From NCBI GenBank assembly GCA_016291135.1, contig JAEFAE010000002.1, positions 124,001 to 188,000 of the forward strand: a stretch of 64,000 nucleotides of DNA, given 5' to 3'. A program made the translations under genes and the position numbers. The DNA comes from Bacteroidales bacterium (GTDB lineage Bacteria > Bacteroidota > Bacteroidia > Bacteroidales > F082). Shown piece after piece: positions 10,299-19,662 of this stretch (the first letter of the stretch is position 1; every line of letters starts with the position of its first letter). A model generated the notes under the pieces. It was given only the letters and a program-made list of their open reading frames with translations, was not told the DNA's origin and made no database searches.

Positions 10299-13200
10299 AT
10301 GTATAAGATCGAGAAACACCCTATCTTGGACATCCCTCAGGAAGACCTGGTCGAATTCCAATATGAAGGCAAGACCGTGCGCGGTCAGCGGGGCAAGACC
10401 ATCGCCGCCGCCCTTCATCAAGCCGGTTATCCCATCCATAGCCACAGCCTCAAAGGACGCAACCGGAGCCTCGAATGTGGCATCGGCAAGTGCGGCGCCT
10501 GCGAGATGCTGGTGGACGGCAAGATCCGCCGTATCTGCATCACCCTCGTCGACGGTGTGAAGGAAGTGCGCGAAATCCCCAAGGACTATCAACCTGAAGC
10601 TTCCGAAAACCCGCAACGCGAAGTGAAGATCTATAAGACGACCGTCGCCATCATCGGCGCCGGCCCCGCGGGCCTGGCCTGTCGCGAGAAGCTCCGTGAG
10701 CTGGGCATCCCCAACATGGTGATCGACAACAACGCCCATATCGGCGGCCAGTTCAACATGCAGACGCACCAGTTCTTCTTCTTTGAGAAAGAAAAGAAAT
10801 TCGGTGGCATGCGTGGATTCGACATCGCCAAGACCCTGGCGGGCGACAGCGAGGAGGGCATCTTGCTCAACACCACGGTGTGGGACTTGCTGGAAGGCAA
10901 ACGCATCGCTTTGAAGAATGTGGTGACCCAGGAGATCAGCTACGTCGACGCGGAGCATCTGGTGGTGGCCACGGGTGCCGTGCCTTTCATGCCGACCTTC
11001 GAGAACGACGACGTGCCGGGTGTGTACACCGCGGCCGTCTTCCAGAAGATGATGAACCAGGAGCATACGCTGCTGGGTAAGAAGGTGCTCACCGTGGGTG
11101 CCGGCAACATCGGCTACCTGACCTCGTATCAGGGCATGCAGGCGGGTGCCACCATCAAGGCCATCATCGAAGGCATGGACCACGAGGGAGGCTTCCCCGT
11201 CCAGGCCAACCGTGTTCGTCGTCTGGGCATCCCGATCATGACCTCGCATGTGCTGCTGAAGGCCATCCCGAACGAAGACCATACGGGCATCGTCGGTGCG
11301 GTCATCGCCGAATGCGAGAACTTCAAGCCCATCCCGGGTACCGAGAAGATCCTCTACGACATCGACATCATCAACATCTGCACCGGCCTCGTCCCCGACG
11401 ACCAGCTGCTCACCAAGGGCAAGCAGGTGTTTGGCCTCAACACCTACGGCTGCGGCGACGCCGTCCGTATCGGCGAGGGCACCAGCGCGGTGCTGCGGGG
11501 CAAGCAGGCTGCCTTCGAGGTGGCCCAGAACCTCGGCGTGCGCTACAACTACGACGAATATCTCGAGATCTCGAGACAATATATCGACTCGCAACAGCGT
11601 CCGGTGCGTGTGTTGCAGGAACCCAACCTCCCGAGCAAGGAGCGCATGATGGCCAAGCCCTTCGTGCAGCTCGACTGTCTCTACGGATTCGCCTGCAACC
11701 CCTGCTCGTTCAGCTGCCCACAAGGCGCCATCACCAAGGCTTCGACCAACACCACGCCGGTGGTCGACTACGACAAGTGCATCGGATGCATGCAGTGCGT
11801 CAACCACTGCCCGGGCCTGGCCATCTTCGGCTACGACCTCAACAAGAACGTGGTCGTCCTCCCGGTCGAATACGACGTGGAAGAGGGCAAGGAGGTGTAT
11901 CTCGTCGACAACGACGGCTCGATCCTCTGCGAAGGCGTCATCGAGAAGGTGCTGCGCAAGCCCAACAAGACGCATGTGGTGCGGGTGAAGGTCGATCCCG
12001 CCAAGTGGCGGACCGAACTGCCGGTGATGACCGACATCAAGGGGTTCATCCTGAAAGAACGCTATCCGGAACCGCTCCGGTTCATGATGCTCGAACCGAT
12101 GCCTGGCAAGACGGCAGCCACCGTCACCACCGAAGACGCCTACGTGTGCCACTGCGAGGATGTCGACCTCAAGACCATCCTCAAGGCCGTCGGCGACCGC
12201 AAGTTCATCTCCGTCGACGAGCTGAAGCACATCACCCGCATGGGCATGGGTCCCTGCCGTGGCAAGCGTTGCGTGTCGAGGGCCAAGCAGATCCTGCGCG
12301 GCTATGGCATCGAGGTGGTGGGTGAGTCGTCGCCCCGTGCCCCGCTGGCCAACCAGGTCACCCTGGGCGAGGTCTATAACCCCAACGCCAAGGAGACCTT
12401 TGTCTTCCAGACAGGCAACGACGTGAGACATGAAACCGTGGAGGTGCTCATCGCCGGTGGCGGTATCGCCGGCAGCGCGGCCTTCCGTTACTTCGCCGAG
12501 GCGGGCAAGAAACCCGTGCTGGTGAACTACGACCGTGGCTCCTCATGGCGTTGCATCGCCGGTGGACGTCCCGCTTTCTCGAATCCCGACATCGCCGACA
12601 TCGCCAACCACAACCTGGAGCTCTTCAAGGAGATACAGAAGGTCCACAACATCGACTTCAAGCTGACCCGTTACGTGAACCTCGTCCACGACGAGGCCAC
12701 CTACAAGGCCCTCGACGCCTCGCGCGCCTGGAGCGACGCCTATATGATCGACAAGAAGGACTTCCGCAAGGAGATCTCCCCGCTGTGGAACATGGACAGC
12801 AACGTCTACAGCCACGCCTTGATCTCGAAAAACTGCTGGCAGGCCACTCCGGGCCGCACCATCGATTACCTCCGTGGCGTCGCCATTGAGCATGGCGGCA
12901 CGCTGATGGAAGACTGCGAGTTGGTGTTTGTCCAGAAGAGCGGCGACAAGTACGTGGCGCTCGTGCGTGCCCACAACAAGCAGTACATCGAATACACCTG
13001 CGACCACTTCGTCAATTCGATGGGGTGGGGTGCCGAGAAGTTCACCGACATGCTCGGTATCGACACCCAGCTGTATCCCGTCAAGCACCAGGCCTTTATC
13101 ACGCGTCGTCTGCCCAACCTGGGTGCCAACGGCGACTCGCTCGACATGATCATCGACCGCCGTCACTACAAGGGCTTCAGCGCCGTCTATGGCCAGCAGT

Positions 13201-13562
13201 TCCTGCATACCGGTCAGGTCATCGGCTGCGCCTCGCCCGACTGCGACGCCTTCGAGGCCCGTCAGAACCTGAAATACAACAGCAAGGAGTTCCTCGAGAT
13301 CTGCTCCGAGGTCTTCGCCGACTGGATTCCGAACCTCGCCAGCGTGGGCTTCCATGCGGTGTGGGCAGGCTACTACATGGAGCCGCGTTACATCGTCGAT
13401 CCCGAGGTGGGCATGCTCACCGGCCTCCGCGGCCACGGCTTCATGCTCGGCCAGTACCTCGCCAAGATCTACGTCGACAAGTACCTCGGCAGGGAAGTCC
13501 CGAGCTACATGAAGGACCTCGCGCTGAGCGGCAAGGGCTTGAGCGAAAACGCCTTCAAATAA
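10299..13562 (+). CDS. Multidomain Fe-S/FAD amine or amino-acid dehydrogenase
   Basis: This 1,087-residue protein joins parts that are separate subunits in HcnABC, opine-oxidase and proline-dehydrogenase-type complexes. In order: a [2Fe-2S] ferredoxin domain with C-x4-C-x2-C (residues 1-85); a pyridine-nucleotide-disulfide-type FAD/NAD domain (GAGPAG near 114, second GAGNIG near 266); a two-cluster ferredoxin region (CNPC..C and CIGCMQCVNHC, about 464-505); a BFD-like [2Fe-2S] domain (CHCED near 617); and a DAO-type FAD domain (AGGGIAGSA near 715) to the end. It should oxidise a small amine or amino acid in the cytoplasm and pass electrons through FAD and clusters to NAD(P) or a ferredoxin. 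The substrate cannot be read from sequence. It is monocistronic, between a promoter and a terminator. Confidence 0.82.
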   Translation: MYKIEKHPILDIPQEDLVEFQYEGKTVRGQRGKTIAAALHQAGYPIHSHSLKGRNRSLECGIGKCGACEMLVDGKIRRICITLVDGVKEVREIPKDYQPEASENPQREVKIYKTTVAIIGAGPAGLACREKLRELGIPNMVIDNNAHIGGQFNMQTHQFFFFEKEKKFGGMRGFDIAKTLAGDSEEGILLNTTVWDLLEGKRIALKNVVTQEISYVDAEHLVVATGAVPFMPTFENDDVPGVYTAAVFQKMMNQEHTLLGKKVLTVGAGNIGYLTSYQGMQAGATIKAIIEGMDHEGGFPVQANRVRRLGIPIMTSHVLLKAIPNEDHTGIVGAVIAECENFKPIPGTEKILYDIDIINICTGLVPDDQLLTKGKQVFGLNTYGCGDAVRIGEGTSAVLRGKQAAFEVAQNLGVRYNYDEYLEISRQYIDSQQRPVRVLQEPNLPSKERMMAKPFVQLDCLYGFACNPCSFSCPQGAITKASTNTTPVVDYDKCIGCMQCVNHCPGLAIFGYDLNKNVVVLPVEYDVEEGKEVYLVDNDGSILCEGVIEKVLRKPNKTHVVRVKVDPAKWRTELPVMTDIKGFILKERYPEPLRFMMLEPMPGKTAATVTTEDAYVCHCEDVDLKTILKAVGDRKFISVDELKHITRMGMGPCRGKRCVSRAKQILRGYGIEVVGESSPRAPLANQVTLGEVYNPNAKETFVFQTGNDVRHETVEVLIAGGGIAGSAAFRYFAEAGKKPVLVNYDRGSSWRCIAGGRPAFSNPDIADIANHNLELFKEIQKVHNIDFKLTRYVNLVHDEATYKALDASRAWSDAYMIDKKDFRKEISPLWNMDSNVYSHALISKNCWQATPGRTIDYLRGVAIEHGGTLMEDCELVFVQKSGDKYVALVRAHNKQYIEYTCDHFVNSMGWGAEKFTDMLGIDTQLYPVKHQAFITRRLPNLGANGDSLDMIIDRRHYKGFSAVYGQQFLHTGQVIGCASPDCDAFEARQNLKYNSKEFLEICSEVFADWIPNLASVGFHAVWAGYYMEPRYIVDPEVGMLTGLRGHGFMLGQYLAKIYVDKYLGREVPSYMKDLALSGKGLSENAFK

Positions 13563-13587
13563 GAAAACCGAAAACAGAAATCAGCCT

Positions 13588-13619
13588 GGAGACGTCATTT
13601 CATGGCGTCTCCTTTTTTT
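13588..13619 (+). terminator. Terminator after the oxidoreductase, overlapping the next gene's 3' end
   Basis: Stem GGAGACG/CGTCTCC (13588-13594 with 13606-13612) followed by T7. It overlaps the last codons of the convergent SGNH gene. The GAGACG arm recurs in hairpins at 25469 and 45119. Confidence 0.85.
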
Positions 13620-14620
13620 ATGGCCTCCGCCACGTTGCGGGCGATGGTCTGGCGTCCCGTCTGGTAATAATGCTCGGTGGGCCACTCGCGGTCGATGAAA
13701 TCCCGGTCGCGCACCGCCTCCAGGTTGTCGATCACCACGACGCCCATCGCTTCATAGCGGTGCTTCAGATACGTGACGTTTTGCCGCATCAGGAAGACCA
13801 GGTCGTCGCCGACCAGCTCCTGGGCCCGGTCGGTGTTCTCTGCCATGATGTTGAACGCGAGGCGCCATCCCCGTTGCTTCGCCAGCTTGACGATCCGGTC
13901 GAAGTCGCGTACCCTTGGGTTGTCGTCGTGGATCTGGAACCCGTAGTTCTTGATGAAATGGGCGGTCAGCTCCGTCAGCGCCTGGTCGCGTTGGCCGAGG
14001 CTGTCCTTCACCCCTTCGTAGGCGACGGCCCGGTTCCAGTCTGCCGTGGTCTTGTACGGGAAATCGTAGGGGAACACCAGCGGGGTCTTCTCCCAGCTCC
14101 TCCTGGCCAGACGGCCCCATTCGTCCTTGGTGCGGATGGGATAGGCCTTGAAGGCCAGCAGGGCACGACCCATCAACGGGGGATAGCCCTTGATCATGAC
14201 CAGCTTCTTCTGCAAGGCGGTCTCCAACGACGAATAGATCCAGTTGGCACCGAAGGAACGCAGGTTCATGGTCACCACCACCGTCTTGATATCGTTGTCT
14301 TTGGGGATGTTTTTCAGCAGGTAATAATACACCTCGGCATGGGAGGCTTCCTTGGTGATGTCGCCGCAACGCATCTCGGGAAGCCGTTCGGCCACCATCT
14401 CGCTGATCTTGCGTTGGTCGGTGTCGGTGTAGCCATAGGTCTTGTTCGACGACTCGCCGAGATAGACCAGCTCCAGGCTGTCTGTGGCTGCCTGCCACGA
14501 GGCCTCGACGATGTCGGAATGCGTCAACAGGTCGGCCCGGTAGAACCAGCGCGCATACACCCAGTTCATCAGCACCAACACGGCCGCCGCGGCAACGATC
14601 GATAGCAGGAGTCTCTTCAT
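13595..14620 (-). CDS. SGNH/DltD-like membrane-anchored partner of the MBOAT acyltransferase
   Basis: I start this 341-residue protein at ATG 14620 (MKRLLLSIVAAAAV, an N-terminal membrane anchor), because the longer frame upstream runs into the MBOAT gene. A GES motif near residue 50 and a late D-x-x-W-P-T-E-H segment near residue 320 give the nucleophile and Asp/His pattern expected of SGNH/DltD-type proteins that finish O-acyl transfer outside the membrane. The gene begins 4 bp after the MBOAT stop, so the two are translated together, as in AlgI/AlgJ-X and DltB/DltD pairs. The acceptor (polysaccharide, lipid or other surface polymer) is not encoded here and is unknown. I rate the family assignment moderate and the pairing strong. 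Confidence 0.72.
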   Translation of the reverse strand: MKRLLLSIVAAAAVLVLMNWVYARWFYRADLLTHSDIVEASWQAATDSLELVYLGESSNKTYGYTDTDQRKISEMVAERLPEMRCGDITKEASHAEVYYYLLKNIPKDNDIKTVVVTMNLRSFGANWIYSSLETALQKKLVMIKGYPPLMGRALLAFKAYPIRTKDEWGRLARRSWEKTPLVFPYDFPYKTTADWNRAVAYEGVKDSLGQRDQALTELTAHFIKNYGFQIHDDNPRVRDFDRIVKLAKQRGWRLAFNIMAENTDRAQELVGDDLVFLMRQNVTYLKHRYEAMGVVVIDNLEAVRDRDFIDREWPTEHYYQTGRQTIARNVAEAIKKGDAMK

Positions 14621-14624
14621 GGCT

Positions 14625-16043
14625 TTAGAATTGGAAATAGATGAACGGGAAGTTGTTGACACTGGAGAACACGATGGTGCAGAACACCAGCACGGCATAG
14701 AGGAGCCACCGCAACACCACCGGCACGTGGTCGCACCAGCGGTCGAAACGGCGGTCTTTCAGCACGAAGTCGGATACGATGAACAGCGCCAGGAAGGCCC
14801 ATAGCTTGGGATCGACCGCCAACGGTTGCCCTTCGCCGAACTGGGTGAAGGCGGCGGTGAAGATCGTCTTGATATGTCCGATGTCGGTGGCGCGGAAGAA
14901 CACCCAGAAGAGGGTGACGAGCAGGAAGGTCCTGGCCATGCCGAGCAGTTGGAAGCACCAACGGAAACGATGACGACCGTCTTCTGCGGTCCCGGCAGCC
15001 TTGTACAACACTTTTTCAAGGATATGCAACAGCCCATGGGCGAAGCCCCAGAGCAGGAAGGTCCAGTTGGCACCATGCCAGAGGCCGCTCAGCACGAAGA
15101 CCACCATGATGTTGTAGGCCCAACGGCCGAACTTCACCCGGCTCCCTCCCATGGGGATATAGACATAGTCGCGGAACCAGGTGGAGAGCGAGATGTGCCA
15201 ACGGTGCCAAAACTCGCCGATGTTCTTAGAGAGGTAGGGGGAACGGAAGTTGTCGCTGATCTCGTAGCCCATCAGCAAGGCACTGCCCAAGGCGATGGTC
15301 GAATAGCCGAAAAAGTCGCCGTAGATCTGGAAGGAATAGAACACCATGGCGAGCCATACGCTCCAGGCGTTGTACTGCTCGGGATGCTCATACACCGCGT
15401 CGACGCAGGCCCCCAGGTTGTCGGCCACCACCATCTTGATGAAGAAGCCGAAGAGGATGAGCCGCAGGCCCCGAACCAGGTTGTGTCCGTCGAAGCGCTT
15501 CTCCTCATGCAGCTGGCGCAGCAGGTTGCCCGGACGCTCGATGGGTCCCGTGACCAGTTGGGGGAAGAACATCACGTAGAGCGCATAGTAGCCGAAATGC
15601 CGCTCCGCCTTTTGATGGCCGCGGTACACCTCGATCACGTAGCTCATGCTCTGGAAGGTATGGAACGACAGTCCGATGGGCAGGATCAGGTTCACCGAGG
15701 TGCGCACGTTGAGGCCGAGCGACTGGCAGAGCTTCACGAAGTTGTCGTTGACGAAGCCCAGGTACTTGAAGACGAAGAGCACCGACAGCGTGGAGACCAC
15801 GCTGATCACCATCCAGGTCTTTTTCTTCTTGGGGCTGTCGGCGTCGCGTTCCATGAGGAGGCCCGCCGAATAGTCGATGACGATGGTGACCAGCAGGATG
15901 AGGATGTATTTGGGGACGAACCACATGTAGAACAGGCAGCTCGCCGCCAACAGCATGAACCAGCGGTAGCGATGCGGTATCAGGTAGTACAGCAGCACCA
16001 CCAGCGGTAGGAAGATCAGGTATTCAATGGAGTTAAAGACCAC
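14625..16043 (-). CDS. MBOAT family O-acyltransferase (AlgI/DltB-like)
   Basis: This 472-residue polytopic membrane protein starts with GTG (VFNSIEYLIFLPL, the usual family opening). The MBOAT core is clear: FWHRWHISLSTWFRDYVYIP near residues 270-290 and SGLWHGANWTFLLWG near 320-335, the second containing the invariant catalytic histidine. Members move an acyl group, usually acetyl, from a cytoplasmic donor across the membrane to a surface polymer. The SGNH-like gene immediately downstream is the expected extracytoplasmic partner. Only 30 bp separate it from the upstream rlmN on the same strand, so it is probably read from the rlmN promoter or from a promoter inside rlmN. The substrate is unknown. 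Confidence 0.88.
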   Translation of the reverse strand: MVFNSIEYLIFLPLVVLLYYLIPHRYRWFMLLAASCLFYMWFVPKYILILLVTIVIDYSAGLLMERDADSPKKKKTWMVISVVSTLSVLFVFKYLGFVNDNFVKLCQSLGLNVRTSVNLILPIGLSFHTFQSMSYVIEVYRGHQKAERHFGYYALYVMFFPQLVTGPIERPGNLLRQLHEEKRFDGHNLVRGLRLILFGFFIKMVVADNLGACVDAVYEHPEQYNAWSVWLAMVFYSFQIYGDFFGYSTIALGSALLMGYEISDNFRSPYLSKNIGEFWHRWHISLSTWFRDYVYIPMGGSRVKFGRWAYNIMVVFVLSGLWHGANWTFLLWGFAHGLLHILEKVLYKAAGTAEDGRHRFRWCFQLLGMARTFLLVTLFWVFFRATDIGHIKTIFTAAFTQFGEGQPLAVDPKLWAFLALFIVSDFVLKDRRFDRWCDHVPVVLRWLLYAVLVFCTIVFSSVNNFPFIYFQF

Positions 16044-16073
16044 CCTTTTCGGTATTTCAACAACGATACATGG

Positions 16074-17090
16074 TTAGGATTGTTTGGTGGACAGCAGTCC
16101 GCATGCGGCGTCGATGTCCTGTCCGCGCGAGGCCCGGATGGTGGCGATGATGCCCTTGTCGTTGAGGGCGTCGCGGAACCAGGCCATGCTGTTGTTGTCA
16201 GGACTTTTCAAAGGGATGCCCGGTACGGCATGGTAGGGGATGAGGTTGACGCGGCAGCGCAGGCTCCCCAGCAGCTTGGCGATCTCCTTGATGTGCTCCT
16301 TGGTGTCGTTGAGTCCCTTGAACACGATGTATTCGAACGAGAGCCGACGTTGTCCGTGCCAGTCATGCTGTTTCAAAAGATGAATCACTTCCTTGATGGG
16401 GTAGTTCTTCTCGATGGGCATCATCTTGAGGCGCTCGTCGTGGAAGGGGCTGTGCATGCTGATGGCGAGGTTGCACTTCGACTCGGTGAGGAAGCGTTTC
16501 AGGTTGGGGATGACGCCGCAGGTGGAGACCGTGATGCGGGTGGGGCTCCAGCCCAGGGCCCATTCCTGGGTGAGGATGTCGAGGGCGCGCATCAGCTGGG
16601 TGTAGTTGTTGAGCGGCTCGCCCATGCCCATGAACACGATGTTGGTGAGGGTGTCGAACTCGGGCAGGCTGAGCACCTGGTTTATGATCTCGGCGGCGCT
16701 GAGGTTCCGCTCGAAGCCCTGCTTGCCTGTGGCGCAGAACAGGCAGTCCATCTGGCAGCCCACCTGGGTGGAGACGCAGAGGGTGGCCCGATCCCGGTCG
16801 GGGATGTAGGCCGCCTCGATGCCGTGTTCGCCGGCGGCGAAGAAGTATTTCTTGGTGCCGTCGACGGAGACCTGCTCCTTCAGCGGGGCGTACAGGCCGG
16901 TCTCATAGCGCTCGGCAAGGAGCTCGCGGCTTTTCTTGCTGAGGTTGGTCATGTCCTCGAACGAGGCGCAACGTTTGTTATACAGCCAGTCAACGAGTTG
17001 TTTTCCGGTGAATTTAGGCAGGCCCAGGGCGTTGACGACCTCCTGGAGCTCCTCGGGACGCTTCCCTAACAGTATTTCTTTTTGTTCCAT
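16074..17090 (-). CDS. rlmN: 23S rRNA (adenine-2503-C2)/tRNA methyltransferase RlmN
   Basis: This 338-residue radical-SAM enzyme methylates C2 of A2503 in 23S rRNA, and A37 in some tRNAs, in the cytoplasm. The radical SAM cysteines are C112-x3-C116-x2-C119 (CQMDCLFC). The methyl-carrying cysteine is near the C-terminus (DAACG, about residue 330), and GEPLNNY follows the radical SAM core as in the family. The length is normal. The start ATG is only 4 bp from a perfect minus-strand -7 box (17095-17102), so the mRNA probably has almost no 5' leader. Confidence 0.96.
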   Translation of the reverse strand: MEQKEILLGKRPEELQEVVNALGLPKFTGKQLVDWLYNKRCASFEDMTNLSKKSRELLAERYETGLYAPLKEQVSVDGTKKYFFAAGEHGIEAAYIPDRDRATLCVSTQVGCQMDCLFCATGKQGFERNLSAAEIINQVLSLPEFDTLTNIVFMGMGEPLNNYTQLMRALDILTQEWALGWSPTRITVSTCGVIPNLKRFLTESKCNLAISMHSPFHDERLKMMPIEKNYPIKEVIHLLKQHDWHGQRRLSFEYIVFKGLNDTKEHIKEIAKLLGSLRCRVNLIPYHAVPGIPLKSPDNNSMAWFRDALNDKGIIATIRASRGQDIDAACGLLSTKQS

Positions 17091-17094
17091 GTCA

Positions 17095-17102
17095 CAAAGA
17101 TA
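17095..17102 (-). promoter_or_regulatory. -7 box TATCTTTG for rlmN
   Basis: An exact TAnnTTTG match on the minus strand, 4 bp before the rlmN start codon. Transcription would begin at or next to the ATG (leaderless or near-leaderless). Confidence 0.6.
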
Positions 17103-17113
17103 CCAAAAAAACG

Positions 17114-17121
17114 TATCTTTG
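17114..17121 (+). promoter_or_regulatory. -7 box TATCTTTG for the permease operon
   Basis: An exact match 33 bp before the permease ATG. It lies back to back with the rlmN promoter. Confidence 0.7.
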
Positions 17122-17154
17122 CAGCTTCATTAAACATTTTTAAGAAAAGAACGG

Positions 17155-18492
17155 ATGCGTAACAAGGCTTCGATGTGGGCGGCAGCCGCCTTTGTGGTGG
17201 CCAACATGGTGGGTACCGGCGTTTTCACTTCGTTGGGATTCCAGCTGATCACGACCGACCAGATCTTCTCGATCATGATGCTTTGGCTGTTTGGCGGCGT
17301 GATCGCCTTCTGCGGCGCTTTGTGCTATGCGGAATTGGGTGCGGCCATGCCCCGCTCGGGCGGTGAATACCACTACCTCAGCAAGATCTACCATCCCTCG
17401 GTGGGTTTCCTCTCGGGATGGGTGTCGCTGGTGGTCGGCTTCGCGGCTCCGGTGGCGTTGACCTGCATGGCGCTGGCCTCCTACGTGTGTCGCATCTATC
17501 CCTTCCTGCATCCCCGTTGGATCGCCTTGGGCGTCTTGCTGCTCATCACCCTGGTGCACACCCGCGACCTCAAGCTCAGCAGCTCGTTCCAGATGGTGTT
17601 CACCATCCTCAAGGTGGTGCTCATCATCGCCTTCATCGTCTGCGGCTTCGTGTTGCCTACCCAGCCTCAGCAGTTCACCGGACAGACGGCTTCCTTGGGC
17701 GATGTCTTCAGCCCGGGTTTCGCCGTGTCGTTGATCTGGGTCTATTACGCCTACTCGGGCTGGAATGCCTCCACCTATATGGCCAGCGAGATCGAGAATC
17801 CCAAGAAGAACATCCCGCTCTCGCTCATCCTCTCCACTGCGGTGGTCACCGTGCTGTACCTGCTGCTGAACTATGTGTTCCTGCGTTCGACGCCTACGGC
17901 GGACCTCACCGGCCAGATCGAGGTGGGTCTCATCAGCGCGCGCAACATCTTCGGCGACCGGATGGGCAACCTCATGGGCTTGGTCATCTCGCTGCTGCTG
18001 CTCTCCAGCATCAGCTCGATGGTGTTCATGGGCCCCCGTGTGGCCCAGGTGATGGGGGAGGACCACCGTATCCTGCGGTTCCTCTCCATCAAAGACAAAA
18101 AGGGGACACCGCTCCCGGCCATCGGCTTCCAGTTCGTCATCAGCGCCTTGCTCATCGTCACCGACTCGTTCGAGATGATCACCAAATACACAGGCATCCT
18201 GCTCTCGCTCTGCTCGTTGCTGACGGTGATTGGCGTCTTCGTGCACCGGCATAAGTTCCCCGATGCCGAACGGCCTTACAAGACCTTCGGCTATCCCGTC
18301 ACGCCGATCCTTTTCTCCGCCCTCATCGTATGGTCAATCGTGTATCTGGTGCATGAGGACTACACCAAGACCTTTGTCACGCACGAGCAGTCGTTCATGT
18401 GGATGTCGATCATGAGCTTCTGCACGCTCCTTGCCGGATTAATCGTTTATCTCATCAATATCAGAATCACCAAAAAACAAGCATCGCAATGA
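17155..18492 (+). CDS. APC-superfamily amino-acid permease
   Basis: This 445-residue integral membrane protein has about 12 hydrophobic helices. The N-terminus carries the APC signature (VVANMVGTGVFTSLG), whose small-residue unwound helix binds the amino-acid backbone. Further typical segments are GGVIAFCGALCYAELGAAMPRSGGEY and SEIENPKKNIP. It takes up (or exchanges) an amino acid or polyamine across the inner membrane; substrate specificity is not readable. It has its own promoter at 17114. Its stop codon overlaps the next gene's ATG (ATGA, 18489-18492), which indicates translational coupling with the lipoprotein that follows. Confidence 0.9.
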   Translation: MRNKASMWAAAAFVVANMVGTGVFTSLGFQLITTDQIFSIMMLWLFGGVIAFCGALCYAELGAAMPRSGGEYHYLSKIYHPSVGFLSGWVSLVVGFAAPVALTCMALASYVCRIYPFLHPRWIALGVLLLITLVHTRDLKLSSSFQMVFTILKVVLIIAFIVCGFVLPTQPQQFTGQTASLGDVFSPGFAVSLIWVYYAYSGWNASTYMASEIENPKKNIPLSLILSTAVVTVLYLLLNYVFLRSTPTADLTGQIEVGLISARNIFGDRMGNLMGLVISLLLLSSISSMVFMGPRVAQVMGEDHRILRFLSIKDKKGTPLPAIGFQFVISALLIVTDSFEMITKYTGILLSLCSLLTVIGVFVHRHKFPDAERPYKTFGYPVTPILFSALIVWSIVYLVHEDYTKTFVTHEQSFMWMSIMSFCTLLAGLIVYLINIRITKKQASQ

Positions 18493-19652
18493 AAAGAAGT
18501 TTCCTGGTTTTTTCGATGGCCCTCTGCCTGGCCGTTGCCCTGATGGGTTGTGGCAATAAAGGCAATCAGGCTGCCGCCCAAGTTAATACAGTCGATACGG
18601 TCGCCCAGCCGGAACCCGAGGAAGTGGCGCCCGTGGTCCTTCCTGAGCTGGATCCCGTGCTGAACGCCTCGGCCCGGATCCTGGCAGGACTTCCTGTGGC
18701 CGAAACCGATCCCGGCTATGCCTTCACCCAGACGGACGCATGGAAGTCCCATGCGGCCAAGTTGGACAAGATGTGGGCCAACAGCAAGGTGACCCTCGAC
18801 AAGGCGGAGGCCATTCGGGTGAACGACCTTACCGACCTCACGGGCAAGGCCAAGACGGTGTTTTACTCCTTCAGCGGTCCCGACTTCCCGTTTATGGCGA
18901 CGTTCTTCCCGAATGCGGAAACCTATTATATGATGGCCCTGGAGCCTGCCGGCAGCCCGATTGCGCCCGAAGGCATCACGGCCAAGACCTGCTCCAAGCT
19001 TGAGAAGGCGGTGGGCGACCTGCTTCGCGTGAGCTACTTCATGACCAACAGCATGGCTTCCGACCTCAACAACGTGGAGATCGACGGTGCCGTGCCGATC
19101 CTGATGGTCCTCATCGCCCGCATGGGTTACCAGATCAGCGCCATCGAGTTCCAGGACCTCACGGCCCAAGGCGAATGGGTCGCCTCCGAAAAACAGAGCC
19201 CCTTTGCCTGTATCCGCTATTTCCGTGAGGGTGAAGCCCAGGAGCATACACTCTATTACCTCTCCACGAACATCGCCAACGCCCAGTTCGACCCGCGGTT
19301 CCAGGCCAATATCGACAAACTCGACCCGGCTACGACCGCCTCGTTCATCAAGTCGGCCTCCTATCGCCTCCATCACGAGCACTTCTCCCAGATGCGCAAC
19401 GACCTGCTGAACCACTCCTACCTGATCATTCAGGACGACACCGGGGTGCCATACGACATCCTGCTGGCCCAGGGCTGGGACGTGATGCTCTACGGTGCCT
19501 ACACCGACCCCGTCAAGATCTTCGACCGCGAATACTCCTACCAGAAGTCGCTGCGCGATGCCTACGCCAAGGGTGAGAACATCCGTCCGCTGGGCTTCCA
19601 GTTCGGCTACAACCGCGACAAGTGTTCCTTGATGGTCTGCGTCAAGAAATAA
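18489..19652 (+). CDS. Uncharacterised lipoprotein
   Basis: I place the start at ATG 18489, which overlaps the permease stop (ATGA) and directly begins a lipoprotein signal peptide (MKRSFLVF... with lipobox LMGC, Cys at about residue 20). The mature protein of about 367 residues is soluble and has no family I recognise. It opens with a Pro/Glu/Val-rich spacer of about 25 residues, then a folded domain. It lies between an amino-acid permease and a CotH-kinase protein in one tight operon (10-bp gap to the next gene). A periplasmic or outer-membrane role linked to those neighbours is likely but undefined. Confidence 0.8.
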   Translation: MKRSFLVFSMALCLAVALMGCGNKGNQAAAQVNTVDTVAQPEPEEVAPVVLPELDPVLNASARILAGLPVAETDPGYAFTQTDAWKSHAAKLDKMWANSKVTLDKAEAIRVNDLTDLTGKAKTVFYSFSGPDFPFMATFFPNAETYYMMALEPAGSPIAPEGITAKTCSKLEKAVGDLLRVSYFMTNSMASDLNNVEIDGAVPILMVLIARMGYQISAIEFQDLTAQGEWVASEKQSPFACIRYFREGEAQEHTLYYLSTNIANAQFDPRFQANIDKLDPATTASFIKSASYRLHHEHFSQMRNDLLNHSYLIIQDDTGVPYDILLAQGWDVMLYGAYTDPVKIFDREYSYQKSLRDAYAKGENIRPLGFQFGYNRDKCSLMVCVKK

Positions 19653-19662
19653 CCGCTTTGCG

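Noticed and set aside
10251-12431. 726-codon open frame antisense to the Fe-S/FAD oxidoreductase
   Set aside because: The product is low-complexity His/Val/Asp-rich text typical of reverse-strand shadows; the sense strand encodes recognised motifs throughout.
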